Shown one piece after another: positions 6,194 through 7,856 of a DNA stretch of 7,856 nucleotides. The notes beneath the pieces were generated by a model. It ran no database searches and had not been told where the DNA came from. It was given only the letters and a program-made list of their open reading frames with translations. The position numbers were made by a program, and so were the translations under genes. The number at the start of each line of letters is the position of its first letter. The first letter of the stretch is position 1. This DNA is from Deltaproteobacteria bacterium (GTDB lineage Bacteria; Desulfobacterota; Desulfobacteria; Desulfobacterales; JAFDCJ01), in contig JAFDDW010000084.1 of the NCBI GenBank assembly GCA_019310665.1, forward strand, positions 1-7,856, in the 5' to 3' direction.

Positions 6194-7225
6194 CTGCTTC
6201 AATTCATCAAAAAATTTATGATTGGCTTTGGGAAATGGGTAGTCGTCGAGCTGCTGAAGATTGATCCAGCGATGATCAACGGGGCCGTTTAGCGCTACCC
6301 TGCCCGAAACATAAGAACAGCAAAAGACATCCATGACGATTTTAAAATGAGTGTAGGCGTGTTTGACCCGGCTGAGACGCGAATCCACCTTGATGGCAAG
6401 ATTGACTTCTTCTTTGATTTCTCTGATACACGCTGAAACAGGTTGTTCACCTTTGTCTATTTTTCCTCCCGGAAATTCCCACAGCCCACCGAGCAGTCCT
6501 GATGGTTTTCGCCGGGTGATTAAAACCCGGCCGTTTTTAAAAACGACCCCCACGGCTATGCGATATTGAGGGGTTGGCGGCTTTTTCAGTTTTATGGGGT
6601 AATTTAAAACTTTGCCGGATTGATCCGCCCTGCAAATTTTTGACACCGGGCATATGTTGCACAGCGGCTGTTGAGGCTTGCACACTATCGCCCCGAGTTC
6701 CATCATTGCCTGGTTGAATGTCCCCGGTTTTCTCTGATCCAGCAACGTGCCGGCCGCCTCCCTGAAAATTTTAGCGGATGAAGATTTGTTAACCGGATTT
6801 TTCATGACCAGCAGGCGTGCCAGAACGCGTTTGACATTGCCATCCACGACCGGAAAGGGTTTTTCAAAGGCCAGACTCAATACCGCTGCGGCGATGTAGT
6901 CTCCGACGCCTGGCAGTTTGCGAAATTCTTGCCATCTGTCGGGAATAACGCCCCGGCGCTCTTTTAAAACAATGCTTGCCGCACGGTGCAGATTGCGGGC
7001 GCGGGCGTAATACCCCAGGCCTTCCCATACTTTTAAAACTTCTTGTGAATTGGCCCGGGCCAGGCTCTCAATATCTCCGAAGCGCTGCAGAAACCTGTGG
7101 TAATAGGGCACAACCGTGATAACCTGGGTTTGCTGCAGCATCACCTCTGAAACCCAGATGCGGTATGGGTCACCTGTATTTCTCCACGGCAAATCCCGCT
7201 TATTGACCCGATACCAACCGAGCAA
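6131..7225 (-). CDS. mutY: Adenine DNA glycosylase MutY, main reading frame (5' end displaced by a frameshift)
   Basis: MutY removes adenine opposite 8-oxoguanine in DNA. This frame, opened here from TTG 7225, holds 364 residues. Catalytic E27 sits in SEVMLQQTQV, the helix-hairpin-helix is LPGVGDYIAAAV (104-115), and catalytic D128 is in VDGNVKR. The 4Fe-4S cluster cysteines are C182, C189, C192 and C198 (spacing 6-2-5). The C-terminal MutT-like domain (about 220-342) recognises 8-oxoG, with HAYTH (289-293) at the place of the FSH loop. It keeps an almost full Nudix box, G254 to E273 ending REIKEE, with Asn for the usual Gly. The natural N-terminus lies in another frame at 7226-7389 because of a 35-bp duplication. 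TTG 7225 has only AAGG 2 nt away, a poor start, yet a product from it would keep all catalytic residues. The last 14-20 residues come from repeat DNA. Confidence 0.9.
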   Translation of the reverse strand: MLGWYRVNKRDLPWRNTGDPYRIWVSEVMLQQTQVITVVPYYHRFLQRFGDIESLARANSQEVLKVWEGLGYYARARNLHRAASIVLKERRGVIPDRWQEFRKLPGVGDYIAAAVLSLAFEKPFPVVDGNVKRVLARLLVMKNPVNKSSSAKIFREAAGTLLDQRKPGTFNQAMMELGAIVCKPQQPLCNICPVSKICRADQSGKVLNYPIKLKKPPTPQYRIAVGVVFKNGRVLITRRKPSGLLGGLWEFPGGKIDKGEQPVSACIREIKEEVNLAIKVDSRLSRVKHAYTHFKIVMDVFCCSYVSGRVALNGPVDHRWINLQQLDDYPFPKANHKFFDELKQWSYKECGSGNAKVGKKARAE

Positions 7226-7389
7226 AGCCTTACGAAAAGTTTGAATTTCTTTTCGAGCAAAGCCTTACGAAAAGTTTGAATTTCTTTTCGAAAACCGATA
7301 TCTTTAGTCTTCCCGGTATTGAAAAAACACTTCTGGTCGGCCAGCAGTGTTTTAATATCTGTCAGGGTTTCAAATTCCAGGTTATCCAT
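7141..7389 (-). pseudogene. mutY: Displaced 5' part of mutY, frameshifted by a tandem duplication
   Basis: From ATG 7389 this frame gives 82 residues. The first 44 end in FRKEIQTFRKALL, and the main frame begins LLGWYRVNKRDLPW. After the join, this frame reads the second copy of the 35-bp repeat out of phase and stops at 7141. Deleting 35 bp makes 7389 and 7225 in phase (164 minus 35 is 129, a multiple of 3) and yields one protein of 407 residues, MDNLEF... to ...RKALLGWYRVN, with the usual MutY entry into the glycosylase domain. No other function is suggested for this piece. I see no heptamer slippery site that would allow programmed frameshifting. Confidence 0.85.
7219..7291. repeat. Perfect 35-bp tandem duplication within mutY
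   Basis: Positions 7221-7255 and 7256-7290 are identical; with 3 nt of flanking microhomology the exact tract covers 73 nt. The unit contains a quasi-palindrome, CGAAAAG-TTTGAATTT-CTTTTCG (7233-7255 and again 7268-7290), of the kind that promotes replication slippage. Since 35 is not a multiple of 3, the duplication shifts the mutY frame. Confidence 0.97.
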
Positions 7390-7396
7390 AATCGAA

Positions 7397-7440
7397 AATG
7401 CCTAAAATGCACTAATCCGCCAAAATACGTAGCGGACAAG
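7397..7440. repeat. TGCCTAAAA words followed by a REP-like hairpin
   Basis: ATGCCTAAA and ATGCACTAA (7398-7415) belong to the same word family as the arms of the 698-916 element. They lead into TCCGC-11 nt-GCGGA (7416-7436) with the flanks TAATCCGCC and GCGGACAAG, which are shared with the hairpin at 1343-1362. These sit 8 bp upstream of the original mutY start codon. Confidence 0.6.
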
Positions 7441-7483
7441 AATGGTTAAAGTGCTTAAAATTAAAATCGGTTAAATACCTTCC

Positions 7484-7518
7484 CGAAATCCGAAATCCCA
7501 AATCCCAAATCCCAAATC
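7484..7518. repeat. Heptanucleotide tandem array, 5 units (CSAAATC)
   Basis: Five exact-length units: CGAAATC twice, then CCAAATC three times. The last two bases of the array are the first two bases (plus strand) of the stop codon of the downstream-adjacent minus-strand gene (TGA at 7519-7517). Non-coding and unrelated in sequence to the array at 5917-6036. Confidence 0.9.
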
Positions 7519-7856
7519 ACGTTGGTTTTCCCAGTATTTTATCGAGCATCGTTTGCGTATCCGTTGTCGATCCGGTGCAGGAACCGTTGCGGCATACATG
7601 GGCTGTGGCTTTACCTTCAATAACCTCCAGGCCGTCGGTGTATCCGGCAAATTTATTTAAGCGCTCGGCGTTTTGCTCTGATTTCACGATTGCCACTTTG
7701 TTGGGGGTGAAATTAAGATTCAAGGCCGCTAACAGTTCCCGGGTGTCGGTTGCCTGCGGTTTGCCCGTGATAACAATTTCCTCTCCCGGATGCAGGGCAA
7801 AGTCCAGGGCGCACAGGAAATAAGTAAAGGCGGACGGCTGAGATGTCACCGTTCCG
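7517..7856 (-). CDS. C-terminus of a thioredoxin-domain protein of the YyaL/SPATA20 (DUF255) family, 5' part beyond the right edge
   Basis: The frame is open from the right edge, with 112 complete codons before the stop at 7517-7519; the GTG at 7849 is internal, not a start. The segment SQPSAFTYFLCALDFALHPGEEIVITG, the stretch FTPNKVAIV and the ending AHVCRNGSCTGSTTDT match the conserved C-terminal end of the YyaL/SPATA20 family (the CxNxxC and TTD signatures). Full members have an N-terminal thioredoxin-like domain and an alpha/alpha toroid like that of N-acylglucosamine epimerases; both would lie outside the window. The biochemical role of the family is not well established. The stop codon overlaps the CCAAATC array. 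mutY follows on the same strand after about 130 nt of repeats. Confidence 0.85.
   Translation of the reverse strand, partial: GTVTSQPSAFTYFLCALDFALHPGEEIVITGKPQATDTRELLAALNLNFTPNKVAIVKSEQNAERLNKFAGYTDGLEVIEGKATAHVCRNGSCTGSTTDTQTMLDKILGKPT

Noticed and set aside
5929..6264. Plus-strand open frames across the heptamer arrays
   Set aside because: The peptide (for example VTGYWLLDTG) is just the translated repeat, and the frames overlap the real mutY 3' end.
7141..7225. Programmed ribosomal frameshift joining the two mutY frames
   Set aside because: No X-XXY-YYZ slippery heptamer or suitable stimulator was seen, while an exact 35-bp duplication fully explains the shift.

Overview
The window looks like chromosomal DNA of a Gram-negative bacterium of moderate GC content. 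I infer Desulfobacterota (Desulfobacterales-like sulfate reducers). The basis is the mix of gene families and the intergenic DNA filled with short degenerate repeated words, a texture I associate with that group. No rRNA or other marker gene is present, so this assignment is weak. I see no phage, plasmid, IS transposase, CRISPR array or tRNA.

Layout. (1) 1-686, minus strand: the first 228 codons of a Cof-type HAD hydrolase cut by the left edge. (2) 687-1740: mostly non-coding. It holds a MITE-like imperfect palindrome of about 219 bp, one small plus-strand ORF of 54 codons with a good ribosome site, a row of three REP-like hairpins, and a stretch that looks like a decayed repeat. (3) 1741-3720, plus strand: a 659-residue protein with a complete LOG/SLOG nucleotide-binding domain at its C-terminus and a long N-terminal part I do not recognise; a run of nine Gs lies inside the LOG coding region. 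(4) 3727-3817: a 33-bp imperfect inverted repeat between convergent genes. (5) 3807-5913, minus strand: a probable two-gene operon of a B12-binding radical SAM protein followed 28 nt later by a short AlaX-type tRNA-editing protein. (6) 5917-6193: a heptanucleotide array of 17 units and a second heptamer family carrying a 43-bp direct repeat. (7) 6131-7389, minus strand: mutY, split into two reading frames by a perfect 35-bp tandem duplication. (8) 7390-7518: more repeat words and a REP-like hairpin. (9) 7517-7856, minus strand: the C-terminus of a YyaL/SPATA20-family thioredoxin-domain protein cut by the right edge.

Two observations stand out. First, mutY (adenine DNA glycosylase, an anti-mutator) is frameshifted near its N-terminus by a 35-bp exact duplication. 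Removing one copy restores a single 407-codon gene, so this looks like a recent and potentially reversible mutator lesion. Second, nearly every intergenic gap is built of short tandem words of 7, 8 or 9 bp, from several unrelated word families. These abut or overlap the ends of genes: they form or touch the stop codons of the AlaX-like and YyaL-like genes, extend the MutY C-terminus, and sit 3 bp from the radical SAM start codon. This resembles the short tandemly repeated repetitive sequences of cyanobacteria. The word families seen here are the best candidate for something poorly described.

The genes do not form one pathway. The only functional grouping I would defend is the radical SAM/AlaX-like pair, based on spacing and strand.
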